Positions 5,625 to 6,459 of a stretch of DNA of 6,459 nucleotides are shown here, piece after piece. Each line of letters opens with the position of its first letter. Position 1 is the stretch's first letter. The notes beneath the pieces were generated by a model. The model was not told the origin of the DNA. It made no database searches and was given only the letters and a program-made list of their open reading frames with translations. The stretch lies in NCBI GenBank assembly GCA_021850955.1, contig JAJZKH010000041.1, positions 1 through 6,459 of the forward strand, read 5' to 3'. The stretch is from Microcaldota archaeon. Its GTDB lineage: Archaea; Micrarchaeota; Micrarchaeia; Micrarchaeales; CABMGC01. A program made the translations under genes and the position numbers.

Positions 5625-5763
5625 GAAATTATTTAAAAGAAATGCAGAAAACAAAGGAAATTTTATTTAAGAAAAATTTTCTGGCTAATAATATGCAACA
5701 TAAAAATTATTGTAAAGTTGATAAAATAGTAATTTTATTATTATAAAAGTAAGTATCTATTTA

Positions 5764-5786
5764 TTTTCCACAACAATGGAAAAAAA
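5764..5786 (-). terminator. Possible terminator of the gene at 5820
   Basis: The minus strand has seven T residues (5780-5786) about 34 nt after the stop codon at 5820. They overlap a 7-bp inverted repeat, TTTTCCA (5764-5770) with TGGAAAA (5777-5783), around a 6-base loop. A T tract alone can terminate archaeal transcripts. Confidence 0.35.
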
Positions 5787-5819
5787 TTGACTAAATTAAA
5801 GAGTTTATAGTATCGTAGT

Positions 5820-6459
5820 TTAAATTTTGTAATTTTCTACTATTTTTATGGATCTCTCTATTGTTTCCTTTATTTTTTTCAACTTAGGTATAAACACATC
5901 AATATCGGACTTACTTGGATATCGATTAGTGTAGAAAGGAGAAAGTAACGTACTTAGTATTAACAGTGCTTCAAGAGAAATAATGTTATGAACATATATT
6001 ATTAAGGTTTTAATCATTTTTTCAATGTCATCTTTGTCTATTGCAAATTTGGATTGATTATTCATAATAGGTATTAATTCATGAATTTTTTTGGCTATTT
6101 CATGATCTAGCGTTTTATTTTCAGATTGATCAAGTATTTCATTACAAATATTCAAAACGGTGTCAATATCCTTTGATTTTGGGTTTTTAATATCTTCAAC
6201 GTTTTTAGCATTAAGTATCGTTGTTTGTGGGTCAGATACATCAGTTTCTTTTAAAAAAGATGATACTAGTGGTGAAAAAAATGGAATGTTTATCGCTTTT
6301 TCGATTTGTTCTATAAATTTTTTTCTCCATTGATGGCCATAATCTCTAGGTTCCATTATCAAGTTACTAAGTTCTTTCAGGTCAGAATCACTTTTCTTAG
6401 AAGAAAATGGGATGTTTAGCAAAGTTGCTTTAGCTATTTTTTCAATCGATATAAATCTG
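5820..6459 (-). CDS. Unrecognised protein, C-terminal 212 residues (5' end outside window)
   Basis: The frame ends with TAA at 5820 and stays open to the right edge of the window. An in-frame TTG at 6422 is therefore unlikely to be the start. The residues upstream of it read RFISIEKIAKATLL, in the same style as the rest. The visible part is rich in lysine, isoleucine and asparagine, and looks mainly helical. A hydrophobic stretch (LIIYVHNIISLEALLILST, about 5950-6006) could be a buried helix or, less likely, a membrane segment. No cysteines suggestive of metal binding, no catalytic motif and no DNA-binding motif were recognised. It is on the same strand as the restriction-modification operon but is separated from it by the oppositely oriented tRNA gene, so it is not part of that operon. 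Confidence 0.7.
   Translation of the reverse strand, partial: RFISIEKIAKATLLNIPFSSKKSDSDLKELSNLIMEPRDYGHQWRKKFIEQIEKAINIPFFSPLVSSFLKETDVSDPQTTILNAKNVEDIKNPKSKDIDTVLNICNEILDQSENKTLDHEIAKKIHELIPIMNNQSKFAIDKDDIEKMIKTLIIYVHNIISLEALLILSTLLSPFYTNRYPSKSDIDVFIPKLKKIKETIERSIKIVENYKI

Noticed and set aside
6420..6422. TTG at 6422 as the start of the rightmost gene
   Set aside because: The frame continues open to the window edge with plausible residues, so the real start is most likely outside.
1..6459. CRISPR array or insertion sequence
   Set aside because: No regularly spaced direct repeats, transposase-like frame or paired terminal repeats with target duplication were seen.

Overview
The window looks archaeal and AT-rich. 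The best evidence is an intact tRNA-Leu with anticodon CAG, which has no encoded CCA tail. Candidate TATA elements lie about 22-30 nt upstream of several genes, some of which have no Shine-Dalgarno sequence. That pattern is expected of archaeal, often leaderless, transcripts. A low-GC archaeon such as an ammonia-oxidising thaumarchaeon or an AT-rich methanogen would fit, but the sequence does not settle the lineage.

Layout: (1) positions 1-78 hold the first 26 codons of a small membrane or secreted protein gene on the minus strand. (2) 79-416 is non-coding and holds a probable terminator for the operon to its right. (3) 417-4856 is a compact four-gene minus-strand cassette. In order of transcription it encodes a winged-helix regulator (83 aa), a PD-(D/Q)xK nuclease with a zinc knuckle inside its catalytic core (301 aa), a protein with six cysteine pairs (224 aa), and an 856-aa beta-order DNA methyltransferase that has its own zinc ribbon and a long unrecognised N-terminal region. 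(4) 4857-5490 is non-coding. It holds the cassette promoter, several palindromes and hairpins, and the tRNA promoter. (5) 5491-5575 is tRNA-Leu(CAG) on the plus strand. (6) 5576-5819 is non-coding. (7) 5820 to the window edge is the 3' part of an unrecognised minus-strand gene.

The cassette reads as a self-regulated restriction-modification system. The nuclease would cut unmodified DNA and the methyltransferase would protect the host. The cysteine-rich protein is the unknown partner. The first three genes overlap by 4 and 8 nt, so they are probably co-transcribed and translationally coupled. The methyltransferase is preceded by a 48-nt gap. In that gap lies a 23-bp element that recurs, with one mismatch and in the opposite orientation to the gene, upstream of the regulator gene. 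A perfect 12-bp palindrome with the same GTTAA core sits between the TATA box and the start codon of the regulator. Together these suggest that the winged-helix protein controls both its own operon and the methyltransferase, acting like the C proteins of bacterial restriction-modification systems but from an unrelated fold. Its position next to a tRNA gene and its low GC content are compatible with horizontal acquisition, but no attachment-site duplication or integrase is visible.
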